A stretch of 21,853 nucleotides of DNA from Thermoplasmatales archaeon ex4484_6 (GCA_002254385.1 NJDO01000012.1:1-21853); one strand, 5' to 3'; shown: positions 1-8,637, numbered from the stretch's first letter. Notes: a model not told the origin generated them from the sequence alone. Translations and numbers: made by a program.

Positions 1-654
1 TATCTGCTCCCGGAAAGATTGTTCCTGCTCCCCCTCCTCAGAACCTTCATCATAAGAAAGGAGGAGGGAAGGGAGAACATCGGCAAGGATACGCCGTACA
101 TATTCGCGGTGAATCACAACAGCCATCTGGACGAATTTGCCGTTATGCCCTCGATAGTGATGGAGACCCACAGGAAGACACATTTCTTTGCGGACAGGAA
201 ACACTGGTTCGAGGGGAAGCTTCCGTTCCGCTTCCTTGCATGGAGGTTCCAGGCGATCCCTGTTGATCGTACGGGAGGAAAGGGAGAGGAGGCTCTGAGG
301 ACAGGGGAAAAATATCTCGAGATGGGACACAACATCATCATCTATCCCGAAGGCACGCGCGGAAACGGTTTCGAACTTCAAAAGGGAAAGGTCGGGGTTG
401 CGAAGCTCGCACTGTGGTCGGGCGTCCCCGTGGTCCCCGTCGGCGTATGGGGGACGCACCTCCTCATGCCCAAGGGGAAGCACAGTCCCCGGATCAAGAA
501 GATAGTGAAGGTGAAGATAGGAAAACCCCTGCATTTCGAGCATCTGAGGGACAGGGTTGGGGACAGGGAGGTGCTCCGCGAGGTAACGGACCGTATCATG
601 AGGGAGATAGCCGCCCTTCTGGGCATCGAGTATGTCCTGGATAGGAAAAAGTGA
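1..654 (+). CDS. PlsC-type 1-acyl-glycerol-3-phosphate acyltransferase family protein (5' partial)
   Basis: The reading frame is open to the left edge, so the N-terminus is missing; the TTG at 19 is only an internal candidate start. The protein shows the acyltransferase block NHNSHLDEF, which contains the catalytic HX4D motif, and about 75 residues later the phosphate-binding block YPEGTRG. A PVVPVGVWG segment follows, as in the family. The family transfers acyl groups from acyl-CoA or acyl-ACP to glycerol phosphates or related acceptors at the membrane. Archaeal membranes are built on isoprenoid ethers, so the acceptor here is not obvious. The gene ends 6 bases before the convergent TPR gene. 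Family assignment is firm; substrate is unknown. Confidence 0.9.
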   Translation, partial: YLLPERLFLLPLLRTFIIRKEEGRENIGKDTPYIFAVNHNSHLDEFAVMPSIVMETHRKTHFFADRKHWFEGKLPFRFLAWRFQAIPVDRTGGKGEEALRTGEKYLEMGHNIIIYPEGTRGNGFELQKGKVGVAKLALWSGVPVVPVGVWGTHLLMPKGKHSPRIKKIVKVKIGKPLHFEHLRDRVGDREVLREVTDRIMREIAALLGIEYVLDRKK

Positions 655-660
655 AACGGC

Positions 661-1332
661 TCATTCATCAAGTGATTCGAGGAACTCCTCCTGCCCCATC
701 CTTTCCAGCATCTTTCTCGCTGTCTCGTCATCCCGGTTGATAACCATGGCCTTCTGGAAGGAGTAGATGGCCCCGTCCCTGTCGCCGATCTCCTTCAGGG
801 CCATTCCCCTGTTCGACCACGCTCTCCCGTGTTCCTCGTCGGCATCGATGGCCGAATCGAAGTAGTTCAATGCCCTCCTGTAATCCTGGTCAAGGATGGA
901 TATCAGGACCCCCTTCAATGTGAGGACGCTGGCGGAATCCGCACCACCTTCGATGGCCGCATCAACATGTTCCACGGCACCTCTGTAATCCTTGGACCTG
1001 TAGAGTATCTCGGCCAGAAGGATGTGTGCATCCACATCGCCGCTGTAGAGTTTGAGCGCCCTCTCTGCCGCCCTCCTTGCCATCTCCAATCTGCCCAGCT
1101 CCATCAGCGTTCTTGCCTTGGCGCGCCACAACGTGTCGTCCGAAAGATGGAGCACCAGCGCCATATCGAATCTCTTCAATGCTTCCTTGAACTTTCCCTT
1201 TCTCTCGAGAAGCAGGCCCTCCAGGTAAAGGAGTTCCTTTCTGGAGAGCTCACTCCTTATCTCTTCAAGTATCCTCGAGGCGGTCCTTGTCTTGTTGGAG
1301 TTTAGAGCCTTGAGGAACCGATTCTTGTTCAT
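661..1332 (-). CDS. TPR-repeat protein
   Basis: A protein of 223 residues made almost entirely of tetratricopeptide helices. Typical positions are seen in KGKFKEALKRFDMAL, ELGRLEMARRAAERAL, SKDYRGAVEHVDAAI and IGDRDGAIYSFQKAM, giving about five repeats. There is no signal peptide, so it is probably a cytosolic scaffold. I chose the ATG at 1332 because it overlaps the stop of the upstream zinc-ribbon gene as ATGA and has GGAGGG just before it. A longer frame runs further upstream but only reads into that neighbouring gene. The overlap suggests translational coupling. The partner and role are not identifiable. Confidence 0.85.
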   Translation of the reverse strand: MNKNRFLKALNSNKTRTASRILEEIRSELSRKELLYLEGLLLERKGKFKEALKRFDMALVLHLSDDTLWRAKARTLMELGRLEMARRAAERALKLYSGDVDAHILLAEILYRSKDYRGAVEHVDAAIEGGADSASVLTLKGVLISILDQDYRRALNYFDSAIDADEEHGRAWSNRGMALKEIGDRDGAIYSFQKAMVINRDDETARKMLERMGQEEFLESLDE

Positions 1333-1781
1333 GCACCCTCCATTTTCTCCCCCAGGTACTTCTCCTTTTCCCTGGTGAACACATATCTCGTGGGTATCCT
1401 CTTCCTTGAACCTGTCCAGTAGGAACAGGTGGGGCAGACCTTCCCGGTTGCCACGGTCCAACCGTACAGTGTGGAGTTCTTCACATCCTCCATCTTCATC
1501 CCGCAGACCGGACAGGTGGAGGACCTGTTCTTCTTCCTGTCCTCCCTGCAGTGGATGATGAGGTCGACATCCTCCATCCTTGCGGCGATCCTCCTGAGCC
1601 TTGCGGGAGATAACCTGTAGCGGTCCGGCTCCTTTTCCCGAAGCTTTGCAAGTACGAGTCTGTGAAAAAGTGTCTGCGACCTCACGGTGAAGGCCTCGTT
1701 CAATATCTCTCGAATGGCCTCGGAAACGAGATCCTCACCGGGAATCCTGTAGGATGTTCTCTTCCTTGCAGGAGCTTCCAT
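1329..1781 (-). CDS. Zinc-ribbon protein of unknown function
   Basis: A protein of 150 residues that I do not recognise at family level. Residues 15-75 are helical and resemble a winged-helix-like segment. They are followed by paired cysteines CPVC (90-93) and CPTC (116-119), which form a probable zinc-binding module, and by a basic C-terminus. The ATG at 1781 is chosen because upstream codons look non-coding and an AT-rich box lies about 25 bases before it, fitting a leaderless start. It heads a two-gene unit with the TPR gene through a 4-base ATGA overlap. A nucleic-acid-binding or regulatory role is possible but is inference. Confidence 0.75.
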   Translation of the reverse strand: MEAPARKRTSYRIPGEDLVSEAIREILNEAFTVRSQTLFHRLVLAKLREKEPDRYRLSPARLRRIAARMEDVDLIIHCREDRKKNRSSTCPVCGMKMEDVKNSTLYGWTVATGKVCPTCSYWTGSRKRIPTRYVFTREKEKYLGEKMEGA

Positions 1782-1897
1782 GCCGATGGATGGGGATACA
1801 ATTAGAAAAAACAATCGGAGATGGGCGCCGGCCGCTGCCGAGGGAGAGGAAAGGATGTTGTGATTCCTCAAAGGCTCGTATTTAGTGTTGAGAAGTT

Positions 1898-1985
1898 AAA
1901 AAAAAAGTGGACGGGGAAAAGGGGATTAAACCCCGCCCTTCGGTTAGGGATGCATGCGGGAGGCCCAAGCGGGCCTGGCCTCATA
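1898..1985 (-). ncRNA. Candidate small structured RNA or S17e transcript trailer
   Basis: On the minus strand a TATA-like box (TTATAAA, 2015-2009) is followed about 25 bases later by a GC-rich stretch able to form strong stems. One is AGGCCC-GCUU-GGGCCU; another is a CCC/GGG stem closed by CCCG/CGGG; a third is GGGG-UUUAAU-CCCC. The stretch ends in a run of nine T (complement of 1898-1906), as expected for archaeal termination. It does not fold as a tRNA, because no seven-base T loop or acceptor fits. It could equally be the terminator region of the S17e transcript. Confidence 0.3.
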
Positions 1986-2044
1986 CAAATCGATAAGGTA
2001 ATGGATTCTTTATAAGGGAGAACAGGGGGGGTCACTGAAAGTGA

Positions 2045-2242
2045 TCATATCTTTCTGGCGAGGATGTGCCGGTATCTGGTGATGTATCCCGCAACCTTGT
2101 TCCTCAGGCTCTTGGACTGTATCTCTGCGATCCTGTCCAGCATCACCTTGTTCTCATCGAAATCATCGGTGAACTGATCGGGATATCTCTTGAGGATCTC
2201 GATTGCGGACCTCTTGATGAAGGTCGGTCTGATGTTTCCCAT
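2045..2242 (-). CDS. rps17e: 30S ribosomal protein S17e
   Basis: A 65-residue protein beginning MGNIRPTFIKR and containing LLDRI-type helices followed by SKSLRNKVAGYITRY, the signature of archaeal and eukaryotic S17e. It is a structural component of the small ribosomal subunit. The length is normal for the archaeal form. The ATG at 2242 has a good ribosome site (GAGGTG, complement of 2248-2253) and a TATA box at 2278-2287. It appears to be transcribed alone; a possible structured trailer lies downstream. Confidence 0.95.
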   Translation of the reverse strand: MGNIRPTFIKRSAIEILKRYPDQFTDDFDENKVMLDRIAEIQSKSLRNKVAGYITRYRHILARKI

Positions 2243-2277
2243 GGCTCCACCTCGCGGGAGGTCCGATTGAAGTTCTC

Positions 2278-2287
2278 TTATTTATAT
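2278..2287 (-). promoter_or_regulatory. TATA box of the S17e gene
   Basis: ATATAAATAA on the minus strand lies about 40 bases before the ATG at 2242. It would place the transcript start near 2255 and give a short leader that carries the GAGGTG ribosome site. Confidence 0.6.
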
Positions 2288-2387
2288 CTTGGGAAGGACG
2301 GGGTCCGAGCATGGGAGCACCAGTCCGGAAGGGACACCGGGTCCTTTCGAAGACCCCCGGTCGCATCTCCCTCAAACACAGCTCCCC

Positions 2388-5300
2388 TTACTCCTCCTCC
2401 TCGAAATCCATGGGATCGTATATGTAATCGCAGTTGGAGCATTCCTCGACACCGTTGGGATTCCTGGCCCCGCATTCCGGACATGTCCATCGTCCCTCGA
2501 ACCTTCTCTGGAGGTCGCTCTGCTCCTCGTGTCCTCTGCGGGATATTATTATGAAGAGCATTATCGCGATGATGAGGACCCCCATGACGATCATTATCCC
2601 TATCCACAGCTCGATGGGAATGTTTCCGGTTCCCGTAGAGCTCCCCGAACCCACCACCGTGATGGAAAGGGTCCTGGACACCGTGTCCACTCCGTCGGAA
2701 ACGGTAAGGGTCACTATGTAGTTCCCCTCATCATAATAGACATGATCCACCTTCGGGTCGACCTTGTCCCTCTGAATGCCGTCCCTGGCATCGAAATCCC
2801 AGGAGAAGGTGATCTCATCACCATCGGGGTCGTAGCTACCGGAACCGTCGAACAGAACGGTCTCACCCGTTCTTACGATGGATGTGGGTCCGACTATCCT
2901 GGGAACTGGTGGACTGTTGCCCACGATCACCTGATAGTACGGGGATCGGATGTTGAAGTTGGAATCATCGGCCTCGAAGTAGTACGAATGCGTTCCCGGT
3001 GACAGGGGCACGTCCGAAACCGAAAAGAATGTCCATCTGGTGACGGTGGTGGCGAATCCCTCGTCGAGAAGATCGTAACTTGTCCTGTTGTCCATCACAA
3101 GGTTGATCCTTACCGGAATGTCATTGTCGGCATCCCGATACTCCACCCTGAAGATGTACTCGGTGGAGTCGATCATCCGGTACCTGTAATCCCTGGATTC
3201 ACTGTGCCTCAGTTCGGGAATGGAGTTATCCAGTATTCCCAGTGCATAGAATCCGGGTCGAATGGAGGAAAAATTCCCCCATACCCTCTGCTGATCATCG
3301 ATCAGGCCCGTATGGGGTGCTCTCACCCATACACCATTCGTTTCATCATAGAAGAAGACCCCCATCTTCTCCGGATTCATTCCAACTGGAAACTCCTTGT
3401 CCCTGAACCCGATGGAGATGTTCGCCCATTCGAAACGGTAGGACGCATAGACGGGAAGCGGGATGAACTCGATGCTGCAGGAAAACACGGAACCGGGCGC
3501 ATCCGGTATGCCTTGAGGAATGGAAACGTTCACAAGCCCCCTGCCCGAGGGTTCCGAGATCCCGTAGGACATATCGATCCTCAGATCGTAGAGAACATCC
3601 TCGAAGGGGGGGTAGGTTATTCTCCTGAGCAGAGTGATATTGACGCTCGCCTCCCCGAAGGCCCTCATGTCGTCATAGACCCTGAGGACGAGCCGTCTCT
3701 TTCCGATACCCTGCAGGGATGCTTCCACAACGGCCGATGCTCCTTCGTAGATGGGTTCCTCCTCCCCCTCAAGTGTCCATACGTATGTGAGCGGGTCACC
3801 ATCGGCGTCCATGGACCCGGAAGCATCAAGTGTCACGTTCTCGCCCGGGAACAGAAGGATCCCGTCGAGGGGAGAGGCCACGACCGCGACCGGTCGGTTG
3901 TTGCCCTTGCCAAGGGATATCACCCTTCCCTCGGAGAGTGTGATGAACATGTGATCTCCCGCCACCACCAGTTCACCCCTGGGGGAAGAGCTCAACCGGA
4001 GGGTCCATGTGGGTTCCATCGAACCCACATCGGTGGGGGAAAAGGCCCTGAGGATCCATGGCGAGGAGCCGGTGACCACGTAGTATGAATCCCCTCCGGA
4101 CACGACCCTGTAACTGGCGGGTTCGGGAATGGAGAGATTGGCCATCTCCGTGCCGTTCTCCAGGTAGGAGAACGTCAACCTGGACCCGGTCATGATGGAG
4201 AAGGTTATCCCCGTCCCCGAAACCGTCACGGGTCCGGTGATCTCCCCGTTCCATGTCCTTGTCCATATGATATCCGAATCGGGGGAACCGTCAATCATTC
4301 CCTCATCAACTCCATCGGAGGGGTCGGCGTCCATGAGCACCGTTTGGTTCCCGCTTGTCAACAGAAGCCCCCGATCGGTGACCGCCATGGAGGTGATGTT
4401 GACATCCTCCCCCATCGATGAAACGTTCATGGTCCGCAGTGTCTCACCGGTGTTGGGATCAAGGGCCCTGATCATGTTTCCCCGGGACAGGAACAGGGTG
4501 GTCATGTCCGCTGCGAGCAGCGACCCCCCGATATCGTAGGGTATGCTCCACAGCAGGGTTCCCGAATCGTCATCCACCCCTCTTATCGATCCGTCCTCGC
4601 AGGCAGCAATGATGTTGCCGCCGGCAGCGATGAGCGGTCTTGCCGGGGGTGAGGGGAGAGGGGTTCTCCAAACCACGTCACCGTCCTTTGCCCCGGTACC
4701 CGTTTCCTGCGTGAACGGTCCGTCGTTCTTTCCGTCCAGGAATCCCATCCAGTCAAATGCCCAGAGGGCTCCGTCATCCCCGTAGGCGTAGGCTCGATTC
4801 GGCCCGCCAAGGAACATCTCGCTGTCCACCAGAAGCAGAGGCCTTCCAACGAGATCGACGGAGGAGTTGGAGTATTTCCACAACAGCTCCACGGAACCGT
4901 CTTCGGAGGGGGTTGTGCTGTAGGCGACAAGATTTCCCGAAGGGTCGCAGAGGTAGACCCCTGCCCCCGTCGTGGATAGTGTGCCGTTCGCATCGAAGGT
5001 ATCGTACCACATCGAACCGGGCGGTCCGCTCCACGGGCTCCCGAGATCAATCTCCCAGAAGCTCCTGTTGCTCTCCAGAGCCTCTCCGCCCCCACCGTCC
5101 ATTTCCGGTCCGGAGCCGGATGATGTCCATGAATCCGTCAGAGGTGTCTTCTGGTACAGGTCAATTGTTCCCAGGTTGTTGTCGGGGTTCCTGTCCTCGG
5201 GTGTGACCTCCTTGATGAGGAGTGCTATGAAATCGAAGCCGCTCTTGACGTTCCAGTCGATATGCACGGTTGTGGCTTCGCCGTGAGGGACAGGGATGTC

Positions 5301-6812
5301 TTCCAGTATGCCCATGATCTCCTGTCTGGAATTGTTGATCGTCGAGGCCCTGAACTCCAGGGTGACACGGCAGTCCACCGTGGCATTGTTCAGTATCTCG
5401 GAGAACACGCCGACCCTCTCGCCGATGAAGGGGGACGGGTCCGACATCCATACCTCCTCTATGGACGGGTCCGGTGCTCCTATCGCGAACAGCTTCCCGA
5501 ACATCCCGTATGGTTCGTTTGCAACGAATATTCTGCCGTTCGAGATGGCGGGGGTGGAGGTGATGGGGGAGCCGGTGTTCACCATCCACAGTATCCTATC
5601 CTCGTCAGCTATGTTCTCTTCCACCGTGGAGAGACAGTAGACCTTGTGGTTCCTGGCCCCGAACACGACGCCTCCGTCTACCAGTATGGGGGAGGATTCC
5701 GTTATGATCTGGGCCGAGATGTTGAACCTCCATATCTGCTTCCCGTCATCCGCATTCAGGCAGTAAACGGAAGCTCCGTCGAAGGCCCCCACCGAGTTCC
5801 TTGCCGTCACGAAGACCCTGCCGTTTCGGAAAGTGGGACAGGATTGATAGGCGCGATCCCCCAGACCCACCGTTCGGTTCCATATCTCGTCTCCCGTGGA
5901 AGCATCGACACAGTAGAGTTTCCCTACTATCGTTCCGTAATAGACCCTTCCCTCGGCGATCATTGCATCCGTGGAAATGGAATACTGTCCCTTTCTGACC
6001 CACACTATGTCCGGTGACGAAAGCGAGGTGTTCGCCTCGGAGGTGAAGGGACCGTCGTTGCCGTCCCAGAAGCCGTCCTTGTCAAGGCAGTAGAATGTTC
6101 CGTTCCCGTCACCGATGTAGATGTAGCCGTTGTAGTAGGCGGCCGTTTCCCTGAAACCGTAGAAATTCTCCAGATCTCCCATGTCAACGGTCCAGTTGAT
6201 AGTTCCGTTGTCGAGGTCCACCGAATGGAACCGATTGTTCCTCAGGAACGGCCCGTTCACTCCGATGTAGGCCCTGTTCCCGATTATCAGGGGTGAGCTC
6301 TCTATCTCGGCCCCGTCAAGGTCAACATCCAGGAGCTTCGCTCTTGTTGTGATATCGAACACGTAGAGATGACCGTTATCGGCCCCGAAGTAGATCCTCC
6401 CGGAATCTATCGCGGCAGAGGAACGTATCCTGTAGTTCCCTATGTACACGTCCCATACCTTCTCTCCCGTATCGATATCGAACCCAAGCATGTGGCCGTT
6501 TCCCGAGCCTATGTAAACCACACCATCGGACACAACCGGAGAAACCGTACCAAGGAGATTGTCCACCCTTGTGCCCCACAGTATATCCGTATTGTTCTCC
6601 ATGGGTATGGGAGAGGATGTGTATCCGTTGTGCATGGGTTCGCCCATGTACATCGGCCATGAATCCTCCGTGACCAGTCTTGATCCGAAGTTTCCATAAA
6701 CGAATGTCCCGGAGGCGTCATTCATTCCGCTGTCCCCTTTCATAACGGGACCCATAGGGAACAGCATGGACAGTGCTAAAGCGACCACCAGGGTGAAACG
6801 GAACGAGCGCAT
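2388..6812 (-). CDS. Large surface protein: two beta-propellers, PKD domains, membrane anchor and cytosolic zinc ribbon
   Basis: A protein of 1474 residues. Residues 1-25 form a Sec signal peptide (MRSFRFTLVVALALSMLFP). PQQ-like beta-propeller blades cover about 54-440, with recurring VYIGSGNG-type strands and ALDxxTGE turns. A CARDB-like beta-sandwich spans about 441-550 and a second propeller about 590-968. PKD domains are at about 970-1060 (DASGSMDADGDPLTYVW) and 1297-1387 (DGSGSYDPDGDEITFSW). A single helix at about 1399-1423 is followed by a zinc ribbon CPEC...CSNC near 1444-1462. With the N-terminus outside, the ribbon lies in the cytosol. The ATG at 6812 is preferred over an upstream TTG because GGAG sits 7 bases before it. 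A likely role is adhesion or envelope structure; the ligand is unknown. Confidence 0.85.
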   Translation of the reverse strand: MRSFRFTLVVALALSMLFPMGPVMKGDSGMNDASGTFVYGNFGSRLVTEDSWPMYMGEPMHNGYTSSPIPMENNTDILWGTRVDNLLGTVSPVVSDGVVYIGSGNGHMLGFDIDTGEKVWDVYIGNYRIRSSAAIDSGRIYFGADNGHLYVFDITTRAKLLDVDLDGAEIESSPLIIGNRAYIGVNGPFLRNNRFHSVDLDNGTINWTVDMGDLENFYGFRETAAYYNGYIYIGDGNGTFYCLDKDGFWDGNDGPFTSEANTSLSSPDIVWVRKGQYSISTDAMIAEGRVYYGTIVGKLYCVDASTGDEIWNRTVGLGDRAYQSCPTFRNGRVFVTARNSVGAFDGASVYCLNADDGKQIWRFNISAQIITESSPILVDGGVVFGARNHKVYCLSTVEENIADEDRILWMVNTGSPITSTPAISNGRIFVANEPYGMFGKLFAIGAPDPSIEEVWMSDPSPFIGERVGVFSEILNNATVDCRVTLEFRASTINNSRQEIMGILEDIPVPHGEATTVHIDWNVKSGFDFIALLIKEVTPEDRNPDNNLGTIDLYQKTPLTDSWTSSGSGPEMDGGGGEALESNRSFWEIDLGSPWSGPPGSMWYDTFDANGTLSTTGAGVYLCDPSGNLVAYSTTPSEDGSVELLWKYSNSSVDLVGRPLLLVDSEMFLGGPNRAYAYGDDGALWAFDWMGFLDGKNDGPFTQETGTGAKDGDVVWRTPLPSPPARPLIAAGGNIIAACEDGSIRGVDDDSGTLLWSIPYDIGGSLLAADMTTLFLSRGNMIRALDPNTGETLRTMNVSSMGEDVNITSMAVTDRGLLLTSGNQTVLMDADPSDGVDEGMIDGSPDSDIIWTRTWNGEITGPVTVSGTGITFSIMTGSRLTFSYLENGTEMANLSIPEPASYRVVSGGDSYYVVTGSSPWILRAFSPTDVGSMEPTWTLRLSSSPRGELVVAGDHMFITLSEGRVISLGKGNNRPVAVVASPLDGILLFPGENVTLDASGSMDADGDPLTYVWTLEGEEEPIYEGASAVVEASLQGIGKRRLVLRVYDDMRAFGEASVNITLLRRITYPPFEDVLYDLRIDMSYGISEPSGRGLVNVSIPQGIPDAPGSVFSCSIEFIPLPVYASYRFEWANISIGFRDKEFPVGMNPEKMGVFFYDETNGVWVRAPHTGLIDDQQRVWGNFSSIRPGFYALGILDNSIPELRHSESRDYRYRMIDSTEYIFRVEYRDADNDIPVRINLVMDNRTSYDLLDEGFATTVTRWTFFSVSDVPLSPGTHSYYFEADDSNFNIRSPYYQVIVGNSPPVPRIVGPTSIVRTGETVLFDGSGSYDPDGDEITFSWDFDARDGIQRDKVDPKVDHVYYDEGNYIVTLTVSDGVDTVSRTLSITVVGSGSSTGTGNIPIELWIGIMIVMGVLIIAIMLFIIISRRGHEEQSDLQRRFEGRWTCPECGARNPNGVEECSNCDYIYDPMDFEEEE

Positions 6813-6855
6813 TTTACCACTCCATTGGGTGATATTTCGAGCCAACCATCAGATG

Positions 6856-6865
6856 TTTATTTAAG
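6856..6865 (-). promoter_or_regulatory. TATA box of the large surface-protein gene
   Basis: CTTAAATAAA on the minus strand would start transcription near 6832. That gives a leader of about 20 bases holding the GGAG (complement of 6820-6823) used by the ATG at 6812. Confidence 0.55.
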
Positions 6866-6900
6866 TGTTTTGCAAACTGGGCTGCACATGTCCTGGGATA

Positions 6901-8133
6901 TCAGAATGTATATTCGTCATCCCCGGAGGGGAGATGCACCCTGGAAAAGGATTCCAGATCTTGAGCCAGCTCCTTCCTGTTGTCCCCGTGCACGAGAACG
7001 ATGTCCTCTGCCTTCGACATCTCCGCGAATCTCACCAGTTCGTCATGTCCGGCATGGGCGGAGAAATCGTAATGCTGGACCTCGCAGCGGACCTTCTGGA
7101 CCTGTCCCTCTATCTCCATGGATCCCGTATCAATGAGCATTCTTCCGTTCGTGTCCTCCACCTGATACCCCGTGAGAAGGATCGCACTCTTGGGATCGTC
7201 CTTTGCCCTTCTGATGTACTCGAGAACGGGCCCTCCGTCCAGCATCCCGGACGTCGTGAGGACCATGGGCGCCTTGGCCGCGTCGTTCCTCTGATAGGGA
7301 GTCCTTACGAACCTGAACTGTTTGAGGGCCGATCTGAGCTCCCCGGGGCTTCGCAGACAGTCGGAGTTCCTCAGGTATATCTGGGAAACCCTCTTTCCCA
7401 TTCCGTCCAGCCATTTCTCCTCGTCGATACCGGAGAGTACCTGGACGAGTTCCTGTGTTCTCCCGACCGCAAAAGCGGGGATGATCACCCTCCCGCCCCT
7501 GTCGAGCACTTCCTCAATCTTTTCAAGGAACGCTCTCTCCACCTCCTTTCTCGGAGGATGGGGTCTTCCCGCGTATGTGGATTCCATCACGAGCACATCG
7601 CAGACGGGCGGCTCGGCGCCTTCCAGCAGCCTGGTCCTGACGGTGTTTATGTCCCCGGTGAAGACAATCTCCCTCCCGTCGTTCTCCCGGATGCGGTACA
7701 TTGTCGAGCCGGGAATGTGGCCCGCATCCATGGCCTTCACCGAAAGGGGCCCCAGGTGAGCCCTGTCTCCGTAGCGTATGATCGTCGATTCCTCGGTGAA
7801 CCGCCGCACATCGTGGATATCGTAAGGTATGGACCATCCCTCGTATTTCGCTATCTTCAGTGAATCCTGCAGAAGGACCACCGTAACCTCGAGGGTCACC
7901 TCGGACCCCCATATGGTGGAACCGTACTCCCCGCAGACGTAGGGTGACATCCCGACATGGTCAAGGTGGGAATGGGTGAGAAAGAGAGCGTCCACCCGGG
8001 GAACCTTCATTGGATACTTCGGGGGTTTTGACGGTGTCAATCCGTAATCGAACAGCACCCGGTTCTCGGGTGTTTCAACGACCATGCCCAGGCTGCCCAC
8101 ATGATCGGTTCCCCCGGCAAACCTTATCTTCAC
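6901..8133 (-). CDS. Beta-CASP metallo-beta-lactamase-fold ribonuclease (aCPSF2-like)
   Basis: A protein of 410 residues with a complete metallo-beta-lactamase and beta-CASP motif set. HSHLDH (54-59) is metal motif 2, followed by DAGHIPGS (H139) and TGD (D161). ESTYAGR (184-190) is beta-CASP motif A, DFSAHAGH carries motif B (H360), and VHGD holds motif C (H382). There are no N-terminal KH domains, so it resembles the short archaeal aCPSF2 class rather than full-length aCPSF1. The family cleaves or trims RNA, taking part in 3'-end formation or decay. The start is GTG at 8133, preceded by GGAGGGAG with a 4-base gap. It is divergent from rpoN. Confidence 0.9.
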   Translation of the reverse strand: MKIRFAGGTDHVGSLGMVVETPENRVLFDYGLTPSKPPKYPMKVPRVDALFLTHSHLDHVGMSPYVCGEYGSTIWGSEVTLEVTVVLLQDSLKIAKYEGWSIPYDIHDVRRFTEESTIIRYGDRAHLGPLSVKAMDAGHIPGSTMYRIRENDGREIVFTGDINTVRTRLLEGAEPPVCDVLVMESTYAGRPHPPRKEVERAFLEKIEEVLDRGGRVIIPAFAVGRTQELVQVLSGIDEEKWLDGMGKRVSQIYLRNSDCLRSPGELRSALKQFRFVRTPYQRNDAAKAPMVLTTSGMLDGGPVLEYIRRAKDDPKSAILLTGYQVEDTNGRMLIDTGSMEIEGQVQKVRCEVQHYDFSAHAGHDELVRFAEMSKAEDIVLVHGDNRKELAQDLESFSRVHLPSGDDEYTF

Positions 8134-8167
8134 ATTGCTCCCTCCTGTCTCCTAGGGTCATCTTGTA

Positions 8168-8178
8168 GAAATAATTAC
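8168..8178 (-). promoter_or_regulatory. Probable TATA element of the beta-CASP nuclease gene
   Basis: GTAATTATTTC on the minus strand lies about 40 bases before the GTG start. It would give a short leader with the GGAGGGAG ribosome site (complement of 8138-8145). The match to a TATA consensus is moderate. Confidence 0.4.
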
Positions 8179-8231
8179 CTCTTCCCGCATGAGGGATATC
8201 TGATGAATGTGCCGTATCGAGATTAGGAAGC

Positions 8232-8239
8232 TTTATAAA
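8232..8239 (+). promoter_or_regulatory. TATA box of rpoN
   Basis: TTTATAAA is a near-ideal archaeal TATA box. It places transcription start near 8262, with GGAAGG at 8266-8271 as the ribosome site for the ATG at 8279. Confidence 0.65.
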
Positions 8240-8278
8240 CCAAATGAATATAGAGTGCCAAGTTCGGAAGGCGTTATC

Positions 8279-8470
8279 ATGATAATTCCCGTAAGGTGCT
8301 TCACATGCGGCAAGGTAGTGGGACATCTCTACGAGGAGTATGCCCAGAGGGTGGCAGCCGGCGAGCATCCCAAGGATGTCCTTGACTCCCTGGGTCTTGA
8401 CAGGTACTGCTGCAGGCGCATGTTCCTCACCCATGTGGAACTCATCGACGAGGTCATCCCCTTCACATGA
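8279..8470 (+). CDS. rpoN: DNA-directed RNA polymerase subunit N (Rpb10 homologue)
   Basis: A 63-residue protein starting MIIPVRCFTCGKV and containing the RYCCRRM block. The cysteines C7, C10, C44 and C45 form the single zinc site that defines subunit N/Rpb10, an assembly subunit of archaeal RNA polymerase. An in-frame extension to 8207 exists, but the family always begins at this MIIP methionine, and the TATA box and GGAAGG support it. It lacks the usual ribosomal-protein neighbours on either side and appears to have its own promoter. Confidence 0.95.
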   Translation: MIIPVRCFTCGKVVGHLYEEYAQRVAAGEHPKDVLDSLGLDRYCCRRMFLTHVELIDEVIPFT

Positions 8471-8517
8471 TCATCGATCCTCCTTCGGGAGACATCCTGT
8501 CCAGACAGCACGGCAAC

Positions 8518-8526
8518 ATTTATAGG
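8518..8526 (+). promoter_or_regulatory. TATA box of the tRNA-Pro gene
   Basis: ATTTATAGG lies about 38 bases before the mature 5' end of the tRNA, so a short 5' leader removed by RNase P is expected. Confidence 0.55.
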
Positions 8527-8559
8527 GTTCATTCCTTTCACCTCATCATCAGACCCTTC

Positions 8560-8637
8560 GGGGCCGTAGGGTAGCTTGGACCATCCTGGTGCCTTGGGGT
8601 GGCATCGACTCGAATTCAAATTTCGACGGCCCCACCA
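8560..8637 (+). tRNA. tRNA-Pro(GGG) with encoded CCA
   Basis: The acceptor strands GGGGCCG (8560-8566) and CGGCCCC (8627-8633) pair perfectly. The T stem UCGAA/UUCGA encloses the canonical loop UUCAAAU. The anticodon stem GUGCC/GGCAU encloses UUGGGGU, giving anticodon GGG with G37, as expected for proline. The D stem is weak (GGG/CCU with a G-U pair), a layout I recall from archaeal tRNA-Pro. The discriminator is A8634, and CCA follows in the DNA at 8635-8637. No intron is present. Confidence 0.92.

Noticed and set aside
1332..1461. N-terminal extension of the TPR protein
   Set aside because: The extension overlaps the zinc-ribbon gene out of frame, while the ATG at 1332 has both a ribosome site and the ATGA overlap.
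1898..1990. tRNA gene behind S17e
   Set aside because: The GGGG/CCCC stem encloses only six bases, and no acceptor stem or anticodon arm fits.
6865..7863. 332-codon plus-strand frame opposite the beta-CASP gene
   Set aside because: It is the mirror of a gene with complete catalytic motifs and has no family features of its own. Other long antisense frames (3204-4088, 5262-6017, 10042-10953) fail for the same reason.
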